The notes: generated by a model not told the origin, from the letters alone. Shown: positions 5,926 through 14,547, numbered from the stretch's first letter. The stretch: DNA of 21,845 bases from Methanomassiliicoccus sp. UBA6 (GCA_002508545.1 DAVH01000040.1:37647-59491); one strand, 5' to 3'. Program-made: numbers and translations.

Positions 5926-8205
5926 GTGAACCGCAAGGTGCTGGCAGTCATAATAGTGGCGCTGCTGGTGATCTCCGGCCTGAGCGTTCTGGTGCTCTTC
6001 TCCCAGGGCAGGGGAGGCACGCCGGCGATCGAGGACCGCCGGACCGTGAGGGCGTGGGTCGATCTCGTGGTCATCCCTGCCGGGGAGGTGAGGGACGAGG
6101 ACCGCTGGGGCAGCGTGGAGACCTTTGCCGGAGCGGCCTCCGGGACGCTGAACTATCATAACCAGGTCTCTTTCCACCAGACCTCGGCCACCGAGAGCGT
6201 GGTCCTCGGCGGGGAGGTGTGGTGCATGATGCGCTCCAGCGTCAGCAACGCGGTGCTGCTGCGGTACACCCCCACCGTACAGGGGGAGGGATGGAACATC
6301 TCCTTCGAGTGCTACGCCCCCCAGGCCGGGGACGCCCTGGACCCCGCCCAGGGAGTGCAGCAGATCGGACTGACCGCCACGCTGATCGACCGCCAGGGTA
6401 GCGCGCTGGCCTCGGTGGACCTCTCCTACGGCACGCCGGGCAGCAACTACGTGCGGCTGCGGGACCCCAGTGCCGGGCGCGCCACCTACTTCAGCGACGC
6501 CATGATCCCCTCCGCTACCGTGAGGGGACCGAGCGAAGGGTTCGCCCCGGAGCGTTACCTGGTGTCGTTCCAGCACATCGAGGGCGATAACTGCACGGTG
6601 ACGGTCCTCCACACCTCGGGGACGATGGTCGGGCAGGCCTCGGTGAGCATGCCGTCGGGCTGGGGAGGCCCGGCGCAGCTGGTGCTCAGCACCTCCTCCA
6701 CGGTGCTGGTGGTCCCGAGCCCCGACCCCGCCGTGCCGTGGATGATGGACACCCACAGCGGGGCGTGGATCGTCGATGCCCTCGCCTGCCGCGGCGCCAC
6801 CGCGCCGTATCCCCTGGCCGGTCCCCTCTATGAGTACGCCCTTGAGGGCCGGACCCCGATCCTCGGTACGCTGGCGGGCGCACACCCGGGCGCCGAGGTC
6901 ACCATCGGGGGCAGCGCTGCCGCGTTCAACGGCACCACCGGCCGGTACGAGGCGGACCTCGAGACGAGCGTGCAGTGGGGGAGGGGCGTTCCCTACACCG
7001 TCACCCTTGACGGGGTGGTGCTGAGCGACACCATGGAGCTGACCATGGTGGCCTCGGCCCCTCACGCCCACGTCAGCGAGTGGTGGAACGGGTGGGACTG
7101 GGTCAGCGTGTTCGGCATCGATGACTGCTTGGGACCGGAAAGCGCCCTGGCCAGGTACAGCGGTTACGAGCATCCCCTTACCGCCTACGTCATGTACGCC
7201 GCGGGATCATCGAGCCAGACGATGAGCTATCCTTACCTGGAGATCGGCCTCCACTACCCCCACGACTGGCAGGGCGGGGCGGTGAAGTTCTGGAAGGACG
7301 CGGTGAGCCAGGCCGCCGAAGGAGTGCAGTTCCTGAAGGGGAACTACAGCTACGCCAGCCGGTGGGACGCCCCCTCCAACGGAGGGCGGGGAGACACCTA
7401 CATCTCCATGGCCAACCCCGGCAACAAGGCCACCTACCAGCAGCTGTACGCGCTGTACCAGGCGGGGATACGCATCGACGGGCGCTCCTCGGACAAGGAG
7501 GCGGGCTCCCCAGGCAACCACACCCAGCTGGGCTCGTGGTACGACCCCGGGGGATACCAGGGATCCGGCGCTGGATGGCACCCCTACCGGCCGATCGACC
7601 TCATGGACGCGGCCCGCCTGCTGAGCTGGGACGTGAAGTGGAGCTGGAGCAGCGCCTTCGGGCTGGTGAGCAGCGTGGCGGAGAACCACGGCGTCCTGCG
7701 CGTGTACGGGCATCCCAACCAGGCCATCGCCATCCCGGAGCTGCTGCAATGGATCGATGACCCCAAGACCAACTACACATTGGAGAACTGGAAAGCGACC
7801 GATGGGGAGGTGGCGAGCTACATCCACGGCCGGTGGTCCACCGGCCTGACCTTCGATGCCGGCAGCTCGAGCGCGGCGACCTGGGCGTACAACGTGAGCC
7901 GCGCCGACCCCACTACGGCAGGCTACTGGAGGGTGCCGGTCACCATCGCCATCGACCTCGAGGGCAGGGAGGTCAAGGACGTCACGGTGAAGGACGGCGG
8001 CCGCACGCTGAGGTCGAGCACCGGGGCGCTGGCCGATCTCGACGGCGCCCGGATCATGGGCTCCGGCTTCGACATCCGTGGCGGCGTGCTGTACGTCTCC
8101 AGCATGTGGGAGGACGGGGCGAAGATCACCATCACCTTCGAGGAGCCCTCGTCCCCGGCACTGGACCTCACGCCCTCCACGCCGGTGATCATGCGCGCGG
8201 ACTGA
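5926..8205 (+). CDS. secreted or membrane-anchored protein with divergent NodB (polysaccharide deacetylase-like) domain
   Basis: This 759-aa protein has an N-terminal export signal or anchor: basic NRK, then a hydrophobic stretch at about 5-25. Residues about 45-300 are Ser/Thr-rich and beta-like, perhaps a jelly-roll domain. Residues 300-375 resemble an Ig-like module. From 390 the pattern fits a NodB deacetylase fold: VFGIDDC (D399, D400) in place of the TFDDG motif, then EIGLHYPHDW (439-448; H443 and H446) in place of the metal-binding H-(S/T)-x-x-H motif. Near the C-terminus is GHPN...LLQWIDD and WKATDGEVASYI (622-633), typical of the last helix of this family. The His spacing is three rather than four. 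Several N-x-S/T sequons suggest glycosylation. The GTG start is chosen from its Shine-Dalgarno site. The substrate, possibly a cell-surface glycan, is unknown. Confidence 0.7.
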   Translation: MNRKVLAVIIVALLVISGLSVLVLFSQGRGGTPAIEDRRTVRAWVDLVVIPAGEVRDEDRWGSVETFAGAASGTLNYHNQVSFHQTSATESVVLGGEVWCMMRSSVSNAVLLRYTPTVQGEGWNISFECYAPQAGDALDPAQGVQQIGLTATLIDRQGSALASVDLSYGTPGSNYVRLRDPSAGRATYFSDAMIPSATVRGPSEGFAPERYLVSFQHIEGDNCTVTVLHTSGTMVGQASVSMPSGWGGPAQLVLSTSSTVLVVPSPDPAVPWMMDTHSGAWIVDALACRGATAPYPLAGPLYEYALEGRTPILGTLAGAHPGAEVTIGGSAAAFNGTTGRYEADLETSVQWGRGVPYTVTLDGVVLSDTMELTMVASAPHAHVSEWWNGWDWVSVFGIDDCLGPESALARYSGYEHPLTAYVMYAAGSSSQTMSYPYLEIGLHYPHDWQGGAVKFWKDAVSQAAEGVQFLKGNYSYASRWDAPSNGGRGDTYISMANPGNKATYQQLYALYQAGIRIDGRSSDKEAGSPGNHTQLGSWYDPGGYQGSGAGWHPYRPIDLMDAARLLSWDVKWSWSSAFGLVSSVAENHGVLRVYGHPNQAIAIPELLQWIDDPKTNYTLENWKATDGEVASYIHGRWSTGLTFDAGSSSAATWAYNVSRADPTTAGYWRVPVTIAIDLEGREVKDVTVKDGGRTLRSSTGALADLDGARIMGSGFDIRGGVLYVSSMWEDGAKITITFEEPSSPALDLTPSTPVIMRAD

Positions 8206-8243
8206 CCGGCAGGGACATATCGCCCGGGGAACATGGAGGGACC

Positions 8244-8642
8244 ATGGACCGCTACCGCGCGATGAGGCTGACCGGCGAGGCGCTGATCCTGGCGGGCATC
8301 CTCATAATGGCCTGGGCGGCACTGGAGGGCCAGGTGTCCTTCGCGCTGGTGCTCATCATCCCGGTGATCTACGGCACGGGCCCGCTGGCGGTGACCGCCT
8401 TCCTCTCGATCTTCGCAGGCATGGCGCTGGTGTTCCTCTCCCTCCTCAGGTCCTTGGGGCGCGTGGACACGGTGAACGCGCATAAAGGTACGAAGAAGGA
8501 GTGGGGCGGGGTCATCCTCATAGGCCCGATACCCATAATCATCGGCTCGGCCGGGATGCTGAGAGGGCGGAAGGCGATCTTGCTGCTGGCCGTGCTGTCC
8601 GTGATCGTTCTCGTCCTCTTCCTGCTCACGATCCTGCGGTGA
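8244..8642 (+). CDS. DUF131-family (TIGR00304-like) membrane protein
   Basis: This 132-aa integral membrane protein of unknown function has hydrophobic segments at about 10-26, 31-45, 48-69 and 112-131. The cytoplasmic stretch WGGVILIGPIPIIIGS (87-102) is the conserved signature of the archaeal DUF131 family. The ATG at 8244 follows GGAGGG at 8235-8240. It begins 38 bp after the secreted-protein gene and is probably cotranscribed with it. Its 3' end overlaps a convergent small ORF by 17 bp. No function can be stated. Confidence 0.82.
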   Translation: MDRYRAMRLTGEALILAGILIMAWAALEGQVSFALVLIIPVIYGTGPLAVTAFLSIFAGMALVFLSLLRSLGRVDTVNAHKGTKKEWGGVILIGPIPIIIGSAGMLRGRKAILLLAVLSVIVLVLFLLTILR

Positions 8643-8841
8643 GCCGCCGGGCGCAGGCCTCGGTGCTCTCGCCCTTCTGGCGGGACGCTCTCACTTCCGA
8701 CGTGATATGGACGTAGCGGTCGTATCCGAGGCCCTTGTTCCTGAGGACGCGGCCGAGCGCGTGCTCGACCTCCTCCTTGCGCAGCTTGATGTCCAGCGCT
8801 TCCTTCAGCAGCTCAAGGTCATCGGGGCTCAGCGGTGCCAC
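8626..8841 (-). CDS. small conserved-looking protein coupled to guaAA
   Basis: A 71-aa protein I do not recognise by name. It starts at GTG 8841, inside the last codons of guaAA (13-bp overlap), and ends inside the 3' end of the convergent DUF131 gene. The composition looks like a real protein: an acidic N-terminal helix (SPDDLELLKEAL), a Lys/Glu-rich helix, then GYDRYVHITSEVRASR and a basic C-terminus with one Cys. The longer open frame upstream of 8841 is only a shadow of guaAA, with Arg/Gly/Pro-rich nonsense translation, which supports the internal GTG start. The position suggests translational coupling with guaAA, and a role linked to GMP synthase is only a guess. It could still be a chance ORF. 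Confidence 0.55.
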   Translation of the reverse strand: MAPLSPDDLELLKEALDIKLRKEEVEHALGRVLRNKGLGYDRYVHITSEVRASRQKGESTEACARRLTAGS

Positions 8842-9401
8842 TCCTCGACCACCTTGAGGAAGTTCTGGAAGATCTCCGAGCCGTGCTCGGTGTTCTCCAC
8901 CTCCGGATGGAACTGGAGTCCGTAGAACGGTTTTCCCTTCACCTTGATCGCCTCCACCGGGCAGTCGACGGTGTGCGCGAGGATCTCGATGTTCTCTGGC
9001 ACCTTCACCACCTCGTCGTTGTGGCTCTGCCAGACCACGAACTCTCGCGGCAGCCCGAGAAAGATGTCGTTCTCCTTGTCCACGATCAGCGTGGCCTTCC
9101 CGAACTCCGGCTTCCCGGCCGGGGCGGTCCTCCCGCCGAAGTGGTTGGTCATGAAGTGGAAGCCGGCACATATGCCGAGGATGGGAAAGTCGGCACGGTC
9201 GAGGTACTCGCCGTTGCGGCCCATCTTCTCGTTCTCGTCGGCGACGTGCGGGGAGCCTCCAGAGAGCACCAGGGCGTCGACGTCCAGATCGTCGAAGGGC
9301 GTGTTGTTCGGTATGATCTTCGTTTCCACGTCAAGGTACTTGAGCACCCGCCACTCGCGGTGGGTCCATTGGCCGCCGTTGTCCACGACGTACACGCGCA
9401 T
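8829..9401 (-). CDS. guaAA: GMP synthase, glutamine amidotransferase subunit
   Basis: A class I glutaminase that releases ammonia for amination of XMP to GMP by the separate ATP-pyrophosphatase subunit encoded at 10237-11184. The 190-aa length fits the archaeal split enzyme. The catalytic triad is visible: C78 in the nucleophile elbow GICAG, H165 and E167 in LQFHPEVENTEHG. The N-terminus MRVYVVDNGGQWTHREWR is typical of archaeal GuaAA. A TATA box about 29 bp upstream of the ATG predicts a leaderless transcript. The last 13 bp overlap the following small ORF. It is separated from guaAB by the HAD gene, so the two subunits are expressed from different promoters. Confidence 0.95.
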   Translation of the reverse strand: MRVYVVDNGGQWTHREWRVLKYLDVETKIIPNNTPFDDLDVDALVLSGGSPHVADENEKMGRNGEYLDRADFPILGICAGFHFMTNHFGGRTAPAGKPEFGKATLIVDKENDIFLGLPREFVVWQSHNDEVVKVPENIEILAHTVDCPVEAIKVKGKPFYGLQFHPEVENTEHGSEIFQNFLKVVEEWHR

Positions 9402-9424
9402 ACGGGATTGTGAACACGCGCGGT

Positions 9425-9436
9425 TAGATAAATACT
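9425..9436 (-). promoter_or_regulatory. TATA box of guaAA
   Basis: The minus strand reads AGTATTTATCTA, centred about 29 bp before the ATG at 9401, implying a leaderless start. It lies back-to-back with the promoter of the HAD gene in a 100-bp divergent region. Confidence 0.6.
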
Positions 9437-9469
9437 CTCATTCGCTGGGAACGTCGGGAAAAAAACCAC

Positions 9470-9477
9470 ATTTATTA
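9470..9477 (+). promoter_or_regulatory. TATA box of the HAD hydrolase gene
   Basis: ATTTATTA is centred about 28 bp before the ATG at 9502 and preceded by an A-rich tract (9459-9465). The spacing predicts a leaderless mRNA. No Shine-Dalgarno site precedes the ATG, which also argues for the start at 9502 rather than any upstream codon. Confidence 0.6.
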
Positions 9478-9501
9478 ACACGCCCGCCGTTGTGCTGGAC
9501 G

Positions 9502-10215
9502 ATGAAGGCGGTACTGTTCGACCTGGGGCACACGCTCATCGACTATTACTGCGACTGGAAGGGCCCGGAGGAGCGTGGCGTCGCCGGCATCTATGATATC
9601 GTGCGCGAGTCGTCGCCGTCGGTGGACCGCGAGCAGTTCACCGCGTACCTCGGGGAGCGGCTGCGCCATGCCAGGTCGATGAAGTACGACCGGTACATCG
9701 AGGTGCCGCTGGCCGACCTCCTGGGGGAGTGCCTGGACCGCTACAGCTGTCTGGACGAGGACAACCTGCAGAGGAGCCTGGAGGTGTTCTACGGGGTGCT
9801 GCTCGAGGACCGCCGCCTGGTCCAGGGCGCGGTCGAGCTTCTCTCCTCGATCAAGGAGCGAGGGCTGAGCATCGGGCTGATCTCGGACGTGGCGTGGGGT
9901 CTGCCGTCCGAGTTCCCGATGAGGGACATCAGGCACTTCGGACTGGACGCCTACTTCGACGATTACGTGTTCAGCACCGACGTCGGGCTCCGCAAGCCGC
10001 ACCCCAAGGTGTTCAAGATCGCGCTCTCGAACCTCGGGGTCGACGCCTCGGAGGCGATGTACGTCGGGAACTCGCTGGCCCAGGACATCAAGGGGGCCAA
10101 GGGCGTCGGCATAAAGGCAGTGCTGAAGTGCTCGGCGTTCTGCCCGCAGGCGGAAGGGGTCGTCCCCGACCACACCGTCAAGACGCTGGGCGAGGTCGAG
10201 GAACTGATTGAATAA
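9502..10215 (+). CDS. HAD-superfamily hydrolase
   Basis: A 237-aa haloacid-dehalogenase-like protein, probably a small-molecule phosphatase of unknown substrate. Motif I is FDLGHTLID, with nucleophile D7 but Gly at the usual second Asp position (residue 9). Motif II is LISDVAW, motif III the Lys of RKPHPKVF, and motif IV YVGNSLAQDIKGAK, where Asn replaces the first usual Asp. A helical cap lies between motifs I and II (about 20-115). The two acidic losses may lower or change phosphatase activity, although Gly at D+2 does occur in some HAD subfamilies. The start is chosen from the TATA spacing and because the protein begins directly on the motif I strand, as in the family. It is monocistronic. 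Confidence 0.85.
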   Translation: MKAVLFDLGHTLIDYYCDWKGPEERGVAGIYDIVRESSPSVDREQFTAYLGERLRHARSMKYDRYIEVPLADLLGECLDRYSCLDEDNLQRSLEVFYGVLLEDRRLVQGAVELLSSIKERGLSIGLISDVAWGLPSEFPMRDIRHFGLDAYFDDYVFSTDVGLRKPHPKVFKIALSNLGVDASEAMYVGNSLAQDIKGAKGVGIKAVLKCSAFCPQAEGVVPDHTVKTLGEVEELIE

Positions 10216-10230
10216 ACTTTTTTTATATTT
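10216..10230 (+). terminator. oligo-T terminator after the HAD gene
   Basis: Directly after the TAA stop come seven consecutive T (10218-10224) followed by an AT-rich run in the 21-bp gap before the convergent guaAB stop. Archaeal polymerase terminates at such T-tracts. The opposite strand shows A rather than T, so guaAB probably terminates further on. Confidence 0.55.
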
Positions 10231-10236
10231 ATATAC

Positions 10237-11170
<934 letters not shown>

Positions 11171-11184
<14 letters not shown>

Positions 11185-11650
11185 CCTTGCCCACCTCCTC
11201 GGAATCGCGCTCCACCGCCTCGGCCATGTCCCGGCGGTGCTTCTCCAGCCGGCCCATGATGCCTTCGTCCTTCAGCCCCAGTATCTGCAGCGCCAGCAGC
11301 GCGGCGTTGTCCCCGCGGTCCAGGCCGACCCCCGCCACCGGGATCCCCGAGGGCATCTGCACGATGGAGAGGATCGAGTCGAGGTTGACCTTGCCGCTGA
11401 CCGGCACTCCGATCACCGGCCTTACCGTGGCCGCTGCCACCGCCCCCGGCAACGCGGCCGAAAGACCTGCGATGGCGATGAACACCTCGGCATCGCTGCC
11501 GGCGACCAGCTCCCTGACCCGGTCCGGGGTGCGATGAGCGGAAGCGACTACGGTCTGCGAGCTGACACCGAACTCCTTCAGCACATCGGAGGCTTTCTTG
11601 GCCACGGGCGCATCGCTCTTGCTGCCCAGGACGATAAGGACGCGAGGCAT
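11171..11650 (-). CDS. purE: N5-carboxyaminoimidazole ribonucleotide mutase or AIR carboxylase (PurE)
   Basis: Catalyses the carboxylation step that yields CAIR in purine synthesis. The 159-aa protein has the phosphate-binding GSKSD (9-13) and the catalytic-region SAHRTP (37-42; H39). IAIAGLSAALPG stands in place of the bacterial GGAAHLPG loop, followed by RPVIGVPVSG. No purK-like gene is in view, so whether it uses N5-CAIR (class I) or AIR plus CO2 (class II) cannot be settled from this window. The start is supported by a TATA box about 26 bp upstream, giving a leaderless message. It is followed by guaAB with a 14-bp overlap. Confidence 0.93.
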
Positions 11651-11671
11651 GTGCCAAGCAAAGAGAGACCT

Positions 11672-11680
11672 GATAAAAAA
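11672..11680 (-). promoter_or_regulatory. TATA box of the purE-guaAB operon
   Basis: The minus strand reads TTTTTTATC, centred about 26 bp before the purE ATG at 11650, implying transcription starts at or beside the ATG. Confidence 0.6.
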
Positions 11681-11710
11681 GGTTGTGATGGAAGGGGTTT
11701 TGGTCCTTGT

Positions 11711-12028
11711 TCAGGACTTCATGATGGCCAGCAGGAAGACCCCGATGGCGATCAGGGCACCGATCAGGGCCGCCAGGATGTACAGGAAGGCCACCCAGAT
11801 GGTGTCGATTATGCTGACGTTGATCAGCCCGGTCGAGGTCGGGTCCATGAGGCGCAGGCCGACCCAGATGATGGCGATGAGCAGGCCGACAACAAGGAGA
11901 ACAACACCGATGGTGCGGCTCTTGCCGCTCCCGAAGTAAGCGGTGAACACTCCGGCCAGGACAAGGAAGAGGCCCAAAGTCATCAGAAGTATGGTCAGGA
12001 ATTCCATCAGTTGCATTTTTTCACCCAT
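11711..12028 (-). CDS. small three-helix membrane protein, unknown function
   Basis: This 105-aa hydrophobic protein has three predicted membrane helices at about 8-31, 39-60 and 74-103, with a short basic loop (GSGKSR) and a short Lys-Ser tail. I do not recognise a family. The ATG at 12028 lies one base after the stop of the upstream Lrp-type gene. A second in-frame ATG at 12016 is better placed after a GGGTGA ribosome-binding sequence, so the true protein may be four residues shorter. Coupling with the effector-domain gene is likely. Confidence 0.72.
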   Translation of the reverse strand: MGEKMQLMEFLTILLMTLGLFLVLAGVFTAYFGSGKSRTIGVVLLVVGLLIAIIWVGLRLMDPTSTGLINVSIIDTIWVAFLYILAALIGALIAIGVFLLAIMKS

Positions 12029-12029
12029 T

Positions 12030-12263
12030 TCAGAACTTAATGCCTGTGAGCGTCTTGGTGTCTATGACCCCGGGGATCGTCCTAATATGATCGACCACCA
12101 CCTGGCCGAGGCGGTTGAAGTCCTCGGCCTCGATCTTGGCGATCAGGTCGAACTCCCCGAAGAGGGGATGGAGCTCCACGACCTCCTTGACCTTAAGGAG
12201 CTCATTGTAGACCTCGTGCTCCTTGGCCGGTGCCGTGCTTATCAAAACGAACCCCACTGCCAA
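12030..12263 (-). CDS. stand-alone Lrp/AsnC effector-binding (RAM) domain protein
   Basis: This 77-aa protein consists of just the AsnC/Lrp C-terminal ligand-binding domain: beta strand AVGFVLISTAP, helix EHEVYNELLKV, then VVELHPLFGEFDLIAKIEA, helix DFNRLGQVVVDHIRTIPGV and strand TKTLTGIKF. It has no helix-turn-helix, so it cannot bind DNA in the usual way. Such domains oligomerise and bind amino acids or partner with full-length Lrp proteins. The start is TTG at 12263, four bases after a clear AGGTGA ribosome-binding site (12268-12273); a GTG two codons later is an alternative. It is probably cotranscribed with the downstream membrane protein, one base away. Confidence 0.87.
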   Translation of the reverse strand: MAVGFVLISTAPAKEHEVYNELLKVKEVVELHPLFGEFDLIAKIEAEDFNRLGQVVVDHIRTIPGVIDTKTLTGIKF

Positions 12264-12295
12264 ACTCTCACCTGCTGACCCATTAGTTTATGTGC

Positions 12296-12305
12296 AATAA
12301 TAAAT
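12296..12305 (-). promoter_or_regulatory. TATA box of the RAM-domain/membrane-protein operon
   Basis: The minus strand reads ATTTATTATT, centred about 38 bp before the TTG start at 12263. The expected transcription start near 12274 leaves a leader of about 11 nt that just contains the AGGTGA site. Confidence 0.5.
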
Positions 12306-12354
12306 GTTTCGACCGGAAAATTTTTACTGGCTATTGCCGGCTATGGCCATCCGG

Positions 12355-13281
12355 TCACTTCGGCAGGGCCTCGAGGATGCTCTCCGCCCGCTCCTCCACC
12401 ATCTCCCATGTGGGCAGGTTGGTCACGGCCCCAGAGGCCTCGAGGACGAACGATGCCGCGGCGTTGCCGTAGGCCGCCGATTCCAGCAGCCCGTGCCCGT
12501 AGTAGCGGCCGGCGTAGAAGCCGGCCCGGAAGGCATCCCCCGCGCCGGTGGGGTCGACCACCTTCGACGGCCTGGCGGCCGGGACCGTCCACGAGCCGTG
12601 GCCGGTGAACACCAGAACGCCGTCCTTCCCCCGGGTGGTGATGACCTCCGGGACGTGCGCGAGGAGGGCCTCCGGGCCGCTGGCGTCCATGTACTTGAGG
12701 GCGGTGCGCAGCTCGATGCTGTTGCCGAACAGCCTGTTCGACAGGGGCAGCGCCCGGCGGAAGGTCTCGCGGTCCCAGATGCGGTGGATCTCCTGCGCCG
12801 GATCGAACGATATGTCCTTCTCCAACCTCCTGCACTCGAGCATCACCGGCAGGTAGTACTCCGGCCGCCCGGTGGAGATGTGCACGAACCTGGACCGCCT
12901 CGCCGACTCCAGCTTGAGCTCGAAGTCGCCCATGTCCCGCATCGGCCCCTGGTACACGTAGGCGATCTGGGCCTCGCTGGCGTCGGTGACCACTATGACC
13001 GTCGAGGTCTCGTACCCCTCGACAGTGACGACCTCGGAGAGGTCGACGCCCTTCGATTCCATGAACTGCCGGAAGTCGGACGGAAGGTCCGGACCGACGT
13101 ACGAGACCAGCGCGGTCGGGACGCCCAGCGCCGCGGCGGCGGTGGCGACGTTGGCGCCGGTGCCCCCGAAGTAGCGGTGCTTCTCCCGGATGTCCACCGA
13201 GGTGTTCGGCTCGGGGAACTTCGCCAGCGAGAGTATCTGGTCCAGGCACACGTGGCCGTACACCGTGAGGAAGGGTCTCAT
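12355..13281 (-). CDS. PfkB-family kinase, probably a nucleoside (adenosine/inosine) kinase
   Basis: This 308-aa ribokinase-fold kinase has the family N-terminal motif YFGGTGANVATAAAALG (about 37-53) and the anion-hole/catalytic signature DPTGAGDAF at 243-251, with D249 as the expected base. ITTRGKDGVLVF precedes it. The ATG overlaps the stop of the SAH hydrolase gene in an ATGA (4 bp), so the two are translationally coupled. That context makes the nucleoside released by that enzyme the most likely substrate, analogous to archaeal PfkB nucleoside kinases. The sequence alone does not exclude a sugar kinase. Downstream there are 91 bp to the promoter of the next operon, with only a weak T-tract. 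Confidence 0.85.
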   Translation of the reverse strand: MRPFLTVYGHVCLDQILSLAKFPEPNTSVDIREKHRYFGGTGANVATAAAALGVPTALVSYVGPDLPSDFRQFMESKGVDLSEVVTVEGYETSTVIVVTDASEAQIAYVYQGPMRDMGDFELKLESARRSRFVHISTGRPEYYLPVMLECRRLEKDISFDPAQEIHRIWDRETFRRALPLSNRLFGNSIELRTALKYMDASGPEALLAHVPEVITTRGKDGVLVFTGHGSWTVPAARPSKVVDPTGAGDAFRAGFYAGRYYGHGLLESAAYGNAAASFVLEASGAVTNLPTWEMVEERAESILEALPK

Positions 13282-14516
13282 GTGCCCTCTTGCCAGCCGC
13301 AGAGGTACTTCCTCTGCTCCTCGGTCAGCTCGTCGATCTCGATCCCCATCACCTTGAGCTTGGTGCGCGCGACCTGCTGGTCCAGCTCCTCCGGGACGTT
13401 GTGCACCTTGGGGGCGAGGGAGGCGTAGTTCTTCACCAGGTGCTCGAGCGACAGCGCCTGGATGGCGAAGCTCATGTCCATGATCTCCACCGGATGCCCC
13501 TGCCCGGCGGCGAGGTTCATCAGCCGGCCCTCGGCGATGAGGTAGGCCTTGCGGCCGTCCTTGAAGGTGTACTGGTCAACGGACTCGCGGACGCGGACCC
13601 CCTTCCCGGCCATCGCCTCCAGCCCGGGCTTGGAGATCTCGTTGTCGAAGTGTCCGGAGTTGCCCATGACGCAGCCGTCCTTGAGGACCTCGAGGTGCTC
13701 CCGGCGGATGATGTCCTTGTTGCCGGTAGCGCAGATGATGATGTCCGCGAGCTTGGCCGCCTCGATCATGGGCATGACCTCGTAGCCGTCCATGCGGGCC
13801 TCGATCGCCCGGATGGGATCGACCTCGGTGACGATGACGTTCGCCCCCAGGCCCTTGGCCCGCATGGCTATGCCCCGCCCGCACCATCCGTAGCCCGCCA
13901 CGACCAGGCGCTTGCCGGCGATGAGCAGGTTGGTCGCGTTCATGAACCCGTCGAAGGTCGATTGCCCGGTGCCGTAGCGGTTGTCGAACATGAACTTCAT
14001 GTGGGCGTCGTTGACCGAGATCACCGGGAACTCCAGCTTCCCCTCGGCGGCCATGGAGCGCAAGCGGACCACGCCGGTCGTCGTCTCCTCGTTGCCGCCC
14101 TTGACGTTGGGCAGCAGGTCCCTGCGGGTGGTGTGCAATATCGTGATCAGGTCCGCACCGTCGTCGATGACGAAGTCCGGCCGCATGTCGAGCACCGCGT
14201 TCAGGTTGGCGTAGTACTCGTCGTTGCTCTCGCCCTTCTTGGCGTAGGTGTCCAAGCCGTAGTGGTGCTTGAGCGCCATCGCCACCGAGTCATCGGTGGA
14301 CAGGGGATTGCAGCTGGCCAGACGTACATCGGCCCCGGCCTCGGCGATGGTGAGGGCGAGGATGCCGGTCTTCGCCTCCACGTGCAGCGCCATGCCCACC
14401 TTGACCCCTTCCAGCGTCCTCTCCTTTACCAGGCGGGAGCGGATGTCCCCTAGCACCCCCATGTGCGCCCGTGCCCACTCCAGCCGCCTGATGCCCTTCT
14501 CTATCAGCTCATCCAA
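13278..14516 (-). CDS. ahcY: S-adenosylhomocysteine (or S-inosylhomocysteine) hydrolase
   Basis: An NAD+-dependent enzyme that splits the by-product of SAM-dependent methylation into homocysteine and a nucleoside. The 412 aa show MALHVEAKTGILALTIAEAGA, SCNPLSTDDSVA, DDGADLITILH, GGNEETTTGVVRL, NDAHMKFMFDNRYGTGQS, the Rossmann motif GYGWCG (208-213) and GHFDNEI. It ends in the short archaeal form (EEQRKYLCGWQEGT), without the extended Lys/Tyr C-terminal segment of bacterial and eukaryotic enzymes. Some methanogen members act on S-inosylhomocysteine, which cannot be distinguished here. The start is TTG at 14516: an in-frame TAG lies 33 bp upstream with no ATG or GTG between, and the N-terminal residues KGIRRLEWARAHMGVL align with family members. 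It is coupled to the PfkB kinase. Confidence 0.93.
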   Translation of the reverse strand: MDELIEKGIRRLEWARAHMGVLGDIRSRLVKERTLEGVKVGMALHVEAKTGILALTIAEAGADVRLASCNPLSTDDSVAMALKHHYGLDTYAKKGESNDEYYANLNAVLDMRPDFVIDDGADLITILHTTRRDLLPNVKGGNEETTTGVVRLRSMAAEGKLEFPVISVNDAHMKFMFDNRYGTGQSTFDGFMNATNLLIAGKRLVVAGYGWCGRGIAMRAKGLGANVIVTEVDPIRAIEARMDGYEVMPMIEAAKLADIIICATGNKDIIRREHLEVLKDGCVMGNSGHFDNEISKPGLEAMAGKGVRVRESVDQYTFKDGRKAYLIAEGRLMNLAAGQGHPVEIMDMSFAIQALSLEHLVKNYASLAPKVHNVPEELDQQVARTKLKVMGIEIDELTEEQRKYLCGWQEGT

Positions 14517-14547
14517 TGGAACACCGGGCGTGGATTGGACCGCCTCC

